Assembly (NCBI GenBank): GCA_903832665.1 | Contig: CAILCG010000028.1 | Coordinates: 1-64,000 of the forward strand | DNA length: 64,000 nucleotides | Origin: an uncultured Methanomicrobiales archaeon | GTDB taxonomy: Archaea > Halobacteriota > Methanomicrobia > Methanomicrobiales > Methanospirillaceae | Direction of reading: 5' to 3' | In this document: positions 7,600-17,036 of the stretch, piece by piece | How the letters are laid out: every line of letters starts with the position of its first letter | Position numbering within the stretch: the first letter of the stretch is position 1 | Program-made: the position numbers and the translations under genes | Notes under the pieces: generated by a model | Seen by the model: only the letters and a program-made list of their open reading frames with translations | Told to the model about the DNA's origin: nothing | The model's database searches: none

Positions 7600-8439
7600 T
7601 TATTTACCTGAAATAAAAGGGAGATGGAGTGAGTAAGGAGTCTTAAATCCCAGGAGCCAGTTCACTTCCAGAGGTCGTTGTTCAATTCTGGTTTTCATCA
7701 CATCGCGGGTTTTAGCGACATCGTGATATTTTGTGACATCTCTGGTTTTTGTTTCAGTCCGATATTTTGTCACGGGTCGCTCTTTCTGGAGTGATTGTTG
7801 TTGCATTTCGGTCCGGTATTTTGTTACCGGTGTCGAGATTTTACAACTCAATTGAACGCATAATGCTCCATATACCCCATCTTTATCGTACATATATCGG
7901 TTGCTTGAGCACACACAACCAGAAGGAACGGATGTATAATATTTTCCGGTTCCTGCATCAGAATTTTGATATGAATATTCATAGTCCTGATAGGGAACAC
8001 TTACCGGTACTGGGACAGTATCAGTATACGTCTCAGTGGTCTGATAGGGTACTTGTTCCTGATATGATTCTTGAGCCATGTAGGGCTCTGTTTCGTAGTA
8101 TGTTTCGCTAGCGGTGTATGCAACCTCAACTTCGTTAGTGATCGTTTTTGTTGGAACGATAACTAAAGAAATGACAATTAAAAAAATGCAGATCCCGATA
8201 ATTGCTAAAACGATCGGTTTATGGGTGAATAGGGAGGTTGCTTTGTTTGGGTTTGCATCGGACCTATCAATGTATTCAGATTTTTTAATTGTGTGATCGT
8301 CTTTTTGGTAACTATGCGGTTTTTCATTCAGAGATTGATTAGAACCTGAATCCGGAGATTCGAGATTTACACCACACTCCGGACAAAAAAGTTTTAGATC
8401 AGAGATTTCTTCCCCACAATTGGGGCAAATTTTTGACAT
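7600..8439 (-). CDS. Zinc-ribbon membrane protein, AT-rich cassette
   Basis: The 279-residue protein opens with a double-knuckle zinc ribbon (CPNCG near residue 5, CPECG near 19), then a polar linker, one membrane segment at about 75-95 (PIVLAIIGICIFLIVISLVI) and a long extracytoplasmic region. That region is unusual: the first part repeats Tyr-Glu/Thr units (ETYYETEP, ESYQEQVPYQ, ETYTDTVPV), and the last part repeats basic units (PVTKYRTE, RDVTKYHDV, RDVMKTR). Four Cys lie between the two parts and may form disulfides. The repeats suggest a fibrous or binding surface. No enzyme motif is seen. It sits between two transglutaminase-like genes and probably shares their transcript and anchoring. 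Confidence 0.65.
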   Translation of the reverse strand: MSKICPNCGEEISDLKLFCPECGVNLESPDSGSNQSLNEKPHSYQKDDHTIKKSEYIDRSDANPNKATSLFTHKPIVLAIIGICIFLIVISLVIVPTKTITNEVEVAYTASETYYETEPYMAQESYQEQVPYQTTETYTDTVPVPVSVPYQDYEYSYQNSDAGTGKYYTSVPSGCVCSSNRYMYDKDGVYGALCVQLSCKISTPVTKYRTEMQQQSLQKERPVTKYRTETKTRDVTKYHDVAKTRDVMKTRIEQRPLEVNWLLGFKTPYSLHLPFISGK

Positions 8440-8525
8440 TCGATTGTACTAACCATTTTCCAAAGATATACGTTTCGATTTGTTATAGATCCCTCTGAAG
8501 GGCCGTAGTGTATGAATAAACAATT

Positions 8526-9434
8526 TTACCATGCGTAACATTTCCCGTCAGTATGACAAACACCATTCAAACAATACTTACCTGATCCAACGGGACATTC
8601 TTGGTGGCATTTATAGTCCGGTCCGAATACATATCCATCATTGCAACGACGACATCCTCCATTGAGACAAACACTATCACCCGTGCAATAGGAATTTAGT
8701 CCACACGCAAGATGGCATTTATCATCATCACCAAGTACAGAACCATCAGGACATGGATGTTTAGATTTCTCTAAATAATCTTTGAACTCCTTGGGGCTGG
8801 CAAAACTCCAACCTGAATAATACCGGGGATTGTTGACAGGACAGGTATCTGGAAAAGGGCATACAAGATATCCTGCAGTGCATTCTAATGCAATCCACTC
8901 ATTCGGGGAAACTTCCGCTAATACCCAGGCATGAGTAGCATCTTGAATTTTTGAAACATCTTTATCAACGTTCCCCACTTGGATTTTTGCATTTATTTCC
9001 TTAGTTATTACCATATTCCAAACATCGCTCGCCATATCACCACAGACAAACATATCTGGCTTGCTGTAAGTGTGGGTTGCATGATAATCTTCAACAATTT
9101 TTTTCACAGTATTGATATTCTGGTTTTTTGCGCTTTCTATGGGACTAGGAGAAAAAGTGCTTGAACCTGTTGAATTTGAAGATCCCTGGATCAAGAAGAC
9201 ATAACCAAACCACAAAACAACAATTATTGCAAGTACTGTCAATATTGTATCCCAAATTGATTTCTCTTTCACTTCTGATTTTGAATTTGTTTTTGGTATC
9301 GCGGAATGATTTGTTGGTGTTTTTTTATCCTCACGATCTCTTTTTACAATCGAATCGATATGGATACCACATTCGGGACAATAATTTAAGTCATCGGAAA
9401 TCTTTTTTCCGTATTCTGGACAAAATTTTGGCAT
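8526..9434 (-). CDS. Zinc-ribbon, membrane, transglutaminase-like and Cys-rich domain protein
   Basis: The 302-residue protein has an N-terminal zinc ribbon in which the first knuckle reads CPEYG, so one Cys is replaced by Tyr, while the second (CPECG) is intact. A single membrane segment spans about residues 60-83. Outside it lies a transglutaminase-like core with the triad Cys131 (FVCGDMA), His168 (ATHAWV) and Glu184 (IALECT). The last 80 residues contain about a dozen Cys in EGF-like spacing (CLNGGCRRCNDGYVFG). Predicted topology: zinc ribbon inside, catalytic and Cys-rich parts outside. This suggests cell-surface protein processing or cross-linking. First gene of the AT-rich cassette; its base composition contrasts with the neighbouring core genes. 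Confidence 0.7.
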   Translation of the reverse strand: MPKFCPEYGKKISDDLNYCPECGIHIDSIVKRDREDKKTPTNHSAIPKTNSKSEVKEKSIWDTILTVLAIIVVLWFGYVFLIQGSSNSTGSSTFSPSPIESAKNQNINTVKKIVEDYHATHTYSKPDMFVCGDMASDVWNMVITKEINAKIQVGNVDKDVSKIQDATHAWVLAEVSPNEWIALECTAGYLVCPFPDTCPVNNPRYYSGWSFASPKEFKDYLEKSKHPCPDGSVLGDDDKCHLACGLNSYCTGDSVCLNGGCRRCNDGYVFGPDYKCHQECPVGSGKYCLNGVCHTDGKCYAW

Positions 9435-9582
9435 TTTTTTCTCAAATTTTAATTTAAAAGGAGATGGGATAAGTATTCCTTTTTAATTTTTAGAACAATT
9501 TATTGCAGTTCTCACTAAAATAAAAACCAAACCGGGTTTATAGCGGTTCTCTTTTGTTTCAAAAAATTGGTGTGCCATCAGC

Positions 9583-9805
9583 AGTATGCCGGAACGTGCC
9601 GGAACGTGCCGGAACCAAGCTGGAATGATCTCAAAGATTCTGCCGCCATTTTCAAAAAAGACTCAATCCCATGCACAGGACCTATGACGGGTTCATTCGT
9701 AGTATGCCGGAACGTGCCGGAACGGTCTCAAAGATTTTTCCACAATTTTCTAAAAATGGTAAATTCCTTGCATAGGACCTATGAATGACTCCTTCGTATT
9801 ATGCC
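9583..9805. repeat. Direct repeats with CGTGCCGGAA subrepeats
   Basis: A unit starting AGTATGCCGGAACGTGCCGG at 9583 recurs at 9701 (period 118). The copies share GATCTCAAAGATT/GGTCTCAAAGATT, an A/T tract, and GGACCTATGA near their ends, and a third partial copy begins near 9798 (TATTATGCC). Inside the units, CGTGCCGGAA is itself repeated two to three times. The short frame that runs through this stretch is only a by-product of the repeats. Confidence 0.75.
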
Positions 9806-9903
9806 ACTATGGTAAGCCAAGAGAAAAGAAAAGAGATTATCGGATAATCAGGCAAAATCTCTAAAACAAAAATGATTTTGCAGAAACCCCGGTGAAAAAG
9901 GAA

Positions 9904-10194
9904 TCAATAATATCCGTATTTCTTATGAGCCTGCTCGATGGGCAGGATCTCCTGGACAATCACCAGTTTTTCCTCTTTATCGATCTCGTAAAACGCGGTG
10001 TAACTGTGGGAAATATGAAGCCGGTAGATAATAACCCCGCCCCGTAAAACCAGTTTTTCTTTATCCCCCTGGCTTCCCGGGAACGGATCTTCTTCAAGCC
10101 GCTTCAGGGCAGTTTTGATTATCCTTCGTGACTTCTCCGGCAGGCGATTGATCTCATCAGATAATTCATGCCAGAGCACAAGAGAAAAGGTCAA
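9904..10194 (-). CDS. RelE/ParE-family toxin
   Basis: The 96-residue protein has the RelE/ParE plan: helices with LPEKSRRIIKTALKRLEEDP, then strands with KLVLRGGVIIYRLHISHSYTAFYEID and an EEKLVIVQEI C-terminal strand before a basic end. The Arg in YRLHI and the Tyr pair occupy positions used by RelE-type ribosome-dependent mRNA interferases, but the YafQ His triad is not evident, so the target (mRNA or gyrase) is open. The start overlaps the antitoxin stop by four bases. Both genes are next to the integrase, a common place for plasmid or island stabilising modules. Confidence 0.75.
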   Translation of the reverse strand: MTFSLVLWHELSDEINRLPEKSRRIIKTALKRLEEDPFPGSQGDKEKLVLRGGVIIYRLHISHSYTAFYEIDKEEKLVIVQEILPIEQAHKKYGYY

Positions 10195-10391
10195 TCCTTA
10201 ATCTCCGAGAGTGAAACGAAACCCTCTTTCTTTCGGCTGCTCCACTTCCTGACATCTTCCTCTAACCGGCGCTTCTTCCGGTCCTCGATCATCTCTGCCA
10301 GAAGATCCGTATAGGTCTGGCCTGCCGATCGCATCTCGGCAAGATCCTTCCATACCGGTTCGGTTACCGGTATTCGCTTTACCGCTGACAT
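10191..10391 (-). CDS. Antitoxin of the RelE-type pair
   Basis: A 66-residue protein, MSAVKRIPVTEPVWKDLAEM..., resembling the short archaeal VapB/RelB-like antitoxins that begin with a beta strand (KRIPVTE) forming a ribbon-helix-helix dimer, followed by helices (TYTDLLAEMIEDRKKRRLEE) and a charged tail that would neutralise the toxin. It is directly upstream of the toxin with a four-base overlap. The usual autoregulation by such antitoxins is expected, but I see no strong palindrome in the 120 bases before the start. Confidence 0.7.
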   Translation of the reverse strand: MSAVKRIPVTEPVWKDLAEMRSAGQTYTDLLAEMIEDRKKRRLEEDVRKWSSRKKEGFVSLSEIKD

Positions 10392-10511
10392 GATCGTATT
10401 GTAAGCATTGTAAGTATGAATACTTTTGGCGGATTTTTTTTAATCGCTCGCACGCCGACAATCTCAACATTTTTGTCGATTTTGGTGGGAGGAAAAGATT
10501 CTGCAAAAAAA

Positions 10512-11741
10512 TCAGAGTTCCCCTTTCCGCTTCATTTCCTCAATCTTTTCATCAATAAGTTGCCGCAGGATATCCGGGTTGTTATGCACACTCTGCTGAA
10601 TGCCGTCATCGGTATCGATTACAACATCTGTCAAGCGCTGGCCGCAGGAAACACAATAGTTCGAGACCGGAGGATTGATCTTTTTACAGTGCGGGCACTG
10701 ACAGGGCTCCAGCCGCGACGCATTGCTGTTGGTATCCGTAGCGCTGATGCCGTACGACTTGAGCATCGCTGAGTCAATGTCCTGCCCGGCGAGATGGGCG
10801 TAAGTCCGGAACATATCAGTGCTGATGTTGCCCCACATCATGAGCTTGATCACACTCTCGGGCACGCCTTCCTTGATGAGATGCGTGATCCGGCTGTGCC
10901 GGAAGACATGAGGCGTGATGTGTTTCCGGATGCCAGCTGTCTTCGCGATGCACTTGAGCCGCTTGTTGATGGTCGCATGGATGAGCGGCTTACCGCGTTC
11001 GTTTATGAAGACCAGTGCATCACCGCTCGGGTCCGGCTTGTAGCAGGCCCGCCACTGCGCCAGGTATTCCCGGGACATGATGAGCCGGACATACCGGGGC
11101 ATGTTGGTCTTGAAGTTCACGTTCGCGATGACACCGTATTTATCGAACGTGAGATCTCCCCAGGTCATAGTCCCGATCTCGCCAATACGGAATCCTCCTT
11201 CATAGAGACTCATGACGATGGCCCGGTCAATCGTCCGGGTGCACGCCTTCATCATCGCGGTGATTTCATCGGGAGTCAACAGGTCAGCGGCCACTTTGGT
11301 CATAGTGTCCTTGGGCGGGGTCCGGAGTTTGTGGATTTTGCTTTCGGTGAGTTGGGAATATTTGTTATCAATCATCCAGAGGTAAAACTGTTTGAGAATG
11401 GCGATGAAATCGCTGATGGTGTTCTGTTTGAATGGCGTCTCACGGCGGCTCTTTGCATTTCTCAACTCAGGGATTGCAGCGTAGAGATCGCCGATGGGAT
11501 TGTCTGCAAACGGACCGATGAACCTGCGCCAGGTTATGAGCGTGAAGGTGAGTTTGTTTGCCCGACCGGCGCTGATGTTCTTGCAGGACCGGAGTTCTGC
11601 AATGAATTCCCGGATCTGAGCGGCATCAATCGTCGTGATGGTGAAATTCTGAAGTGCGGTCTTGATGGCGTTTTCTGCCAAATCGGTCCTGATGTTGTGA
11701 AAAGAGCTTTCAGTAATTAACTGAGCGACTGGGTAAGTCAT
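10512..11741 (-). CDS. Tyrosine recombinase/integrase with C-terminal zinc ribbon
   Basis: The 409-residue protein has a SAM-like core-binding region in the first ~150 residues and a catalytic domain with the family residues: Arg in GGFRIGEIG (~190), HVFRHSR (HxxR, ~283), a Trp in MMWGN where many members have His, and the nucleophile Tyr in MFRTYAHL (~316). A zinc ribbon (CPHCKK...CVSCG) follows near residues 350-372, a common addition in archaeal integrases. The start ATG at 11741 lies 64 bases from the 3' end of tRNA-Leu, the expected arrangement for a tRNA-targeting integrase whose element lies to the left. I could not find a second copy of the tRNA 3' end in the window. Confidence 0.85.
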   Translation of the reverse strand: MTYPVAQLITESSFHNIRTDLAENAIKTALQNFTITTIDAAQIREFIAELRSCKNISAGRANKLTFTLITWRRFIGPFADNPIGDLYAAIPELRNAKSRRETPFKQNTISDFIAILKQFYLWMIDNKYSQLTESKIHKLRTPPKDTMTKVAADLLTPDEITAMMKACTRTIDRAIVMSLYEGGFRIGEIGTMTWGDLTFDKYGVIANVNFKTNMPRYVRLIMSREYLAQWRACYKPDPSGDALVFINERGKPLIHATINKRLKCIAKTAGIRKHITPHVFRHSRITHLIKEGVPESVIKLMMWGNISTDMFRTYAHLAGQDIDSAMLKSYGISATDTNSNASRLEPCQCPHCKKINPPVSNYCVSCGQRLTDVVIDTDDGIQQSVHNNPDILRQLIDEKIEEMKRKGEL

Positions 11742-11804
11742 ATACGAGTGTCTGATTGAAGCGGTTTAAAAAGAGAACTGAACGATTCAAACTTCGCGTC
11801 CAGA

Positions 11805-11889
11805 TGCGAGGGGAGGGATTTGAACCCGCGAACTTCTGCAAGAACAGATCTTGAGTCTGTCACCGTTGACCAGGCTTGGTTACCCTCGC
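11805..11889 (-). tRNA. tRNA-Leu (anticodon CAA)
   Basis: An 85-base cloverleaf reads on the minus strand from 11889. It has the acceptor arms GCGAGGG and CCCTCGC, an anticodon stem ACAGA/TCTGT enclosing CTCAAGA (anticodon CAA), a long variable arm typical of tRNA-Leu, and the T arm GCGGGTTCAAATCCC. The discriminator base is A and no CCA is encoded. A TATA-like CCTATATCTTA lies upstream at about 11903-11913. The integrase gene begins just beyond the tRNA 3' end. Confidence 0.92.
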
Positions 11890-11913
11890 TTTTTAGAATA
11901 AGATATAGGAATA

Positions 11914-12087
11914 GTACATGGATTTTGGATTAAAAGAATCTTATCCAAAAAACATCATCCGATCCGTTATCTGTCGCCGTTGAACAAATTTTTTTATTCC
12001 TGCCGTGGCCGGGAGGCCGTTGCCGAAGGGAAGAATTCACCGGATCCGGGAGGAAACCGCAATATTTTCGTTATTCAAACCACCCTT
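11914..12087. other. Intergenic stretch, no gene seen
   Basis: The stretch between the tRNA promoter and the end of the CDF gene has no supported reading frame and no clear repeat. Confidence 0.5.
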
Positions 12088-12983
12088 TCATGATAATTCC
12101 GCGTGCCGGTCGACGGGCTCCACGATCGCAGAGTTCTCACATTCCTCGTTCTCGACTTCCAGCGTGGAATGGTGGATATGGTACTTTTCGAGCCGTTTTC
12201 TGATCTCCTGCTTCATCTCCGCGATCTGTGTCACATCCGTTTCGCAGGAATAAATATGGGCATCAAGCACGTGAATATCGGAACTGAGGCTCCAGATATG
12301 GATGTGGTGGACCCCGTCAACTCCCGTCACTGAACTCATATCCGCAATGACCGCATCGAAATTCACGGAACGCGGGGTGAACTGGAGAAGGATCGCAATC
12401 GTCTCGCGCAGGATACCGGCAGCCGAGACGATAATGAGGAGGGCGATAAATCCCGAAAGGAGAGGATCGACTATGACCTGGCCGGTAAACCCGATCCAGA
12501 TGGCTGCAACAATCACGGCAACCGATGATACTGCATCGCCGATGACATGCAGAAAAGCACTCTTTACATTCAGGTTATGACTCCCGTGCAGGAGGAACGC
12601 CACCGCAATATTGGCAATGAGACCGGTCACCGCCACGACCCCCATGAGACCGCTCTGGATCGGTGCGGGGTTCAGCAACCGCTGGTACGCTTCCCACAGG
12701 ATGATGGCGCTGACTGCCATCAGCAGCAGGGAATTGATAAAGGCGGCAAAGATCTCCGCACGTAACCGTATGTCCGTTCCTTATAAGGGAGCCTGGCTGC
12801 AAGCGTGATAGCCCCCAGCGAGAGGAGGAGTGCCAGCACGTCGCTGAACATATGCCCGGCATCGCTGACCAGCGCAAGGGACCCCGAGACCAGGCCGCCA
12901 ACGAGTTCAATAATGAAAAAAAGGAACGTGATGACGAGCGCAAGTTGCAATGGTTTCTTAAAATCCCGGGGGGTGTGAACCAT
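12088..12983 (-). pseudogene. CDF-family cation efflux transporter, frameshifted
   Basis: The start at 12983 (MVHTPRDFKKPLQLAL) leads through two membrane segments with the zinc-site motif SDAGHMFSD. The reading frame slips near 12761: the run expected to read YGYRAEIFAAFINSLLLMAV is split between two frames, and restoring one base there joins them. The second part has the remaining membrane segments, the second metal motif HVIGDAVSSV and a cytoplasmic ferredoxin-like domain with HIHIWSLSS and His-rich strands. The restored protein is about 298 residues, normal for CDF (CzcD-like) Zn/Co/Cd antiporters. Whether the missing base is real or an assembly error cannot be told here; the rest of the gene shows no decay. 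Confidence 0.8.
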
Positions 12984-13121
12984 ACTGCTGCCTGCATGGA
13001 TCTTGGCGTGGTATTAAAAAAAGGTGCATATCCAGGACATCAGGTTCCGGTTACCTGCCGAAGCCCGGGTGATGGCCGCGAGGGCCGCTGTTGGTAGGGG
13101 GAAACAGATCGAGACCCTGCA

Positions 13122-16100
13122 TCACATGAAATCGGCGAGACCCAGTTGCTGCTCCTTCGCATCGCCGAACGTGGACTGGATCGCCAGGTCAATCACTTCG
13201 ACCCGCTGCTTGGTGTACTCCGAGACCTTGTACTTCCGGCAGATCTCCCGGGACATCTCGAGATATTTCTTCACCGAGCCTTCGTGCACCGTCGCGATGA
13301 TGTTGCCATTGCACGGGTGCTTGCCCTTGAACTTCGTGCACTTGCCCGAAAGCGGCATCCTGCGGTAGCTCGTGTTGCACTTCGTGCACCGGCACTTCTG
13401 CTTCGAGAACGCCGACAGGTTGCCCATAAGGTCCCGGATGAAGTGCGTATTGAGCACCCGCTCTGCCACATCGTTGGCATCGACCGCACGGATCTTCTCT
13501 GCCAGCACCAGTTCGGCCTCGAGCTTGTCGGTCATCGACTTGAGCTGGGTGTACATCGATTCGATCGGACCCGCCGATATATCCGAAGTGTCATGGGTGA
13601 ACTGGAACCCTTCGAGCTGGGCGGGGGTGCCGATCCGGTTCTCGACCCGGTCGATGAGCTTGACGATAGTCTTGGGTTCGATATAGTTGAGAGCCCCCAG
13701 GTACACCTCAATCGGGTAGCCTTCGCAGACATCGACGTTCAGGGCTTCCTTGTCGATCTGGGCAGGATCGATCCGGCTCGTCAGCACGAGGGGGGCATCC
13801 ATGGACCCGCCCCGGTTCTGGGGCAGGAACGAGCGTGAGAAGTTGATCAGCCCGTCCAGCAGCAGCATGATACAGTCCTCATCACCATCACACTGGCCGG
13901 TGAAGATCCCGTTTGCCACCAGCGTATGATCGTCAGCAATCGTCAGGCAGTAAACTCGTTCCTCGGGCGCCGGCACGATATCGATGGCGCGGATGCGGTC
14001 CGAGATCACGTTCATGCCCTCCAGCACTGGAACCGCGTCCCCGACTTTAAGTTCGAGGGCCCGTATTTTCCGGAGGTACGCGGTATCCCAGACGAGCATC
14101 GCGTGATCGGGCGTGACCGCAATATCCTTACCCATCGCCGTCGTGATGCGGAGCAGGGTTGCCGGGGAGCGGTGAATGGAGACGGTGGTGACCTTCCGGA
14201 TGTGCATCGCGCCACTCGTATCAATGGTGCGGGTGTAATACGGGCGGGCCGGGTCCGAGTAGTAGGTGCCGAGCTGATCGAGACCCGGGCGGCTGACATC
14301 GAAGTTCTCCAGCACGAACTTCCGGATCGGGTGCCGGGTCCACGACCTGCCATCGTACACCTCGATCATGGTATCGCCAAAAAAGCAGTTGCGCCGTTTC
14401 GCGGCATGGAAGAACGGGTGGGCATACCCTACGTTCGCCCGGGTGAACCCGATGATACGGGCGAGCACCCCGGCGCTCGTGTGCGGGGCAAGACCGATGA
14501 CAAGATGGCCCACGAGATCGTCGGGCTTCTGGATATTGTAAAACGGCGGCAGGCCATAGACTTTCACCAGCAGGTCATCCATGAACCGGGCCACGCTCAC
14601 CATGTATTCGGCGCAGGAGTCCGAGACCAGGAGATCCTGGGCATGCAGCTCCACCACCTGTTTGCCATTCTGGAGATCGTACTCGTGCGTATCTTTCGTG
14701 TATCCCAGCGAACGGAGTTTCTCGACCGGCACCCGCACTTCATCGGGGCGGATGTGGGTGAGGGGCAGGTCGATCATGTCAAACCGCGTGGTCCCGTCTT
14801 TAAAGACCCAGATGTTCTGGATCCCCCGCAGGACTCCCTTCTCCATCGCCTCGACGGATTTCTCCTTCGAGATCATGCCCTTGACCCCCTTGACGAGCGC
14901 GACCGCATCGGTCTTCATGCCGAGACGGGTCATCACTTTGGCATATTCACTCTTCACATCCACTTTGATTCGCTGGGAGCAGGTGGCCTGACCGTCACAT
15001 GCGGGACACCGGGGCAGATTCGTCTCCCTTCCGCACTTGATGCAGGTGAAGACCGCGACCGTGTGCGCACCGCACTTGTCGCACCGGTTGAGATACGTGA
15101 TCTCCCCGCACTGGGAGCAGCGCCGGCGGCCGACTTCGATCTCGATGATCCCGCTCTCCTTCTGGATGCCGATCTCGGTATCATTCTGGTCCATCTGCTC
15201 GATATGGGTCGAAGCGGACTGGAACGAACGCCGGGCACCCCCGGTGTCGCCGAGGGGGAAGAGGACATGCGGGGGAGGATTCATCTTCCGGGGCTTGGAT
15301 TTCCCAGGCCTGCCCATCCGTCCGCCGATACGGGTGCCTGAACGCGATCGCATCTTAAACCCGGAAAGGTGCTGCACGCGATCGAGTTGATTGGTATCCG
15401 GGGCATTCTCCCAGACCCCGCGTTTCTTCAGGGTCTCATCCAGCCCGAGGCACGCGATGAAGGCCCGGTAGATCGGGATCTTCACGCACCCGTCCCGCAC
15501 AATATGGGATACGAGCAGGGTCTCGATGATATCCTTGGTCACCGGTTCCAGCGGAATGACCAGGTGCTCGTCAACAATCTTCCCGCCCCCGGCAACCGCG
15601 TCCGCGAGGAGGGTGATCTGGTCCATGGTGATATCGTCCCAGAACCACGTGTACGCAGGATGGAGATACCCGCCTGCCCTGGCAAATGCGATCGCCTCTC
15701 CCTCATCCGTCGGGGTTTTTGTACCGGGTTCGCTGTCCAGGAGCCACCATTCGTCGCAGTAGCCGGAGGGCACGAGCGGGTGGTTGTTCTCCAGGAATTC
15801 CCCGTACGATATAAGGATCTCGCCCACATCGAGGATCCTCTCGATCACCGGCTGAAGGCGCTTTGCCGTGGCTTCATCATCAATCCGGAGCACGTCGCCA
15901 CTGGTCAGGCGTACGGTCGGACCTTCGATCGAATCCACCGGCACCACCCCGCAGGCCTTGCCCGGCCGCTCGGTCTTCATCTGGGTCCCGGTTGCAAGGA
16001 ACTCGCCCAGCACATACAGAGTTGCCGGGTGAAAACCGGCCGTGGCAAACCCGGTGTTGCGCGAACGGCCGTACCGGAGCCGGAAACCGCCTTTGCGCAT

Positions 16101-17036
16101 CGGGTAGGCAAAGACCGGCCTCCCGCCGATCAGGTCGCGGAGGTACTTGTCCAGGGGCTTGACACCGACATATTTCTCCTCATCTCCGGACTTTGAAGCC
16201 CCCGCGATGAGCTTGTCGAGCCAGTCCCAGCCCTCCATCTTCATCTTCTCAACCCGGCTCTTGAGCTTGCGGGCCTTGCCGGCAATACCTTCCCCAATGA
16301 CGAGTGCCATGCCACCCCGGACAACGTTCGTCTCAACCCGTTCGAGATTCCGGTGCCCCGACACTTCCTCCTGCTCGGTGGCTTCACCATCAATGCAGAC
16401 CGGGCAGTTCTCGATGATGAGCCGGATCTCCGCCTCGCTCGGGAGGTACTGGAGGTTCATGATCGAGTTGTACTGCCGGATCTCCTCGATATATCGTTCC
16501 ACCTCCACCTCCCGGGGGATGTACCGGTTGATGCCCAGCTTCTGGCGTACGTAATCCCCGACCAGCACCGAGAGTGCCTGTGCCGTCCCGCCGGCACTCC
16601 GGATGGGTCCGGCATAGAAGATCATCAGGTACTGGGTCCCATCATCATTCTTGCCAAGCTCGATCTTTGCAATCCCTTCGGTGGGTGCCGCCACGACACC
16701 TTCCGTGAGCAGGGCCATCGCCACCCGGATGGAATGGTCGAGGACCTCGTCGACCGAAGTCTCGCCAAACTTGCGGGCGACAAAGTCGTCCCCGATGCGA
16801 AGTGCAATCTCCTCTCGCGACATCTGGGCTTCGAGCTCCCGGATCCGCACTGCAACGCCCTTGATCCCGAGCAGCGCTTCCACCCGGTCCGCAAGGTCGC
16901 TGGCAATGGGGATCTCGACATCGAGGGAAGGGTCGAGGCCACGGGAACGGGCCTGCTTTGCTATCTCGATCGCATGATGCAGACCATCCAGAAGGGACTT
17001 TTCATAAGCCTCCATCGCGGGCGAGAGCACTAACAT
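13122..17036 (-). CDS. polC: DNA polymerase II (PolD) large subunit DP2, with intein
   Basis: The 1304-residue precursor is the catalytic subunit of the archaeal replicative polymerase PolD. It contains the N-terminal DP2 region, the conserved KRRNC/DGDED catalytic segment (split by an intein) and C-terminal zinc motifs. Two CxxC pairs lie near residues 640-690 ([29 protein letters not shown]), and another ([14 protein letters not shown]) is close to the C-terminus, where DP2 contacts DP1. Removing the 165-residue intein leaves 1139 residues, normal for the family. Translation may begin at the Met of [11 protein letters not shown] (codon 8). The small subunit DP1 is not in the window. Antisense open frames over this gene are GC-rich shadows. 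Confidence 0.95.
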   Translation of the reverse strand: MLVLSPAMEAYEKSLLDGLHHAIEIAKQARSRGLDPSLDVEIPIASDLADRVEALLGIKGVAVRIRELEAQMSREEIALRIGDDFVARKFGETSVDEVLDHSIRVAMALLTEGVVAAPTEGIAKIELGKNDDGTQYLMIFYAGPIRSAGGTAQALSVLVGDYVRQKLGINRYIPREVEVERYIEEIRQYNSIMNLQYLPSEAEIRLIIENCPVCIDGEATEQEEVSGHRNLERVETNVVRGGMALVIGEGIAGKARKLKSRVEKMKMEGWDWLDKLIAGASKSGDEEKYVGVKPLDKYLRDLIGGRPVFAYPMRKGGFRLRYGRSRNTGFATAGFHPATLYVLGEFLATGTQMKTERPGKACGVVPVDSIEGPTVRLTSGDVLRIDDEATAKRLQPVIERILDVGEILISYGEFLENNHPLVPSGYCDEWWLLDSEPGTKTPTDEGEAIAFARAGGYLHPAYTWFWDDITMDQITLLADAVAGGGKIVDEHLVIPLEPVTKDIIETLLVSHIVRDGCVKIPIYRAFIACLGLDETLKKRGVWENAPDTNQLDRVQHLSGFKMRSRSGTRIGGRMGRPGKSKPRKMNPPPHVLFPLGDTGGARRSFQSASTHIEQMDQNDTEIGIQKESGIIEIEVGRRRCSQCGEITYLNRCDKCGAHTVAVFTCIKCGRETNLPRCPACDGQATCSQRIKVDVKSEYAKVMTRLGMKTDAVALVKGVKGMISKEKSVEAMEKGVLRGIQNIWVFKDGTTRFDMIDLPLTHIRPDEVRVPVEKLRSLGYTKDTHEYDLQNGKQVVELHAQDLLVSDSCAEYMVSVARFMDDLLVKVYGLPPFYNIQKPDDLVGHLVIGLAPHTSAGVLARIIGFTRANVGYAHPFFHAAKRRNCFFGDTMIEVYDGRSWTRHPIRKFVLENFDVSRPGLDQLGTYYSDPARPYYTRTIDTSGAMHIRKVTTVSIHRSPATLLRITTAMGKDIAVTPDHAMLVWDTAYLRKIRALELKVGDAVPVLEGMNVISDRIRAIDIVPAPEERVYCLTIADDHTLVANGIFTGQCDGDEDCIMLLLDGLINFSRSFLPQNRGGSMDAPLVLTSRIDPAQIDKEALNVDVCEGYPIEVYLGALNYIEPKTIVKLIDRVENRIGTPAQLEGFQFTHDTSDISAGPIESMYTQLKSMTDKLEAELVLAEKIRAVDANDVAERVLNTHFIRDLMGNLSAFSKQKCRCTKCNTSYRRMPLSGKCTKFKGKHPCNGNIIATVHEGSVKKYLEMSREICRKYKVSEYTKQRVEVIDLAIQSTFGDAKEQQLGLADFM
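13893..14387 (-). other. Mini-intein in polC, inserted at the PolD catalytic motif
   Basis: The 165-residue insert starts with Cys ([16 protein letters not shown], block A) and has block B around [11 protein letters not shown], with the expected T-x-x-H-like arrangement. It ends with block F ([17 protein letters not shown]) and block G (IFTGQ) directly before Cys of the extein CDGDED. The C-terminal residue is Gln rather than the usual Asn, as in characterised PolII inteins of Pyrococcus. There is no room for a LAGLIDADG homing endonuclease, so this is a splicing-only mini-intein. It separates Asn from Cys in the motif KRRN/CDGDED, so splicing is needed for an active polymerase. Confidence 0.92.

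Noticed and set aside
9567-9788. A 73-codon frame in the CGTGCCGGAA repeats
   Set aside because: Encoded only by the repeats, with no ribosome site.
13926-15341. Long plus-strand open frame opposite polC
   Set aside because: Antisense of a conserved polymerase gene; product has the His/Asp/Arg-rich look of a shadow frame.
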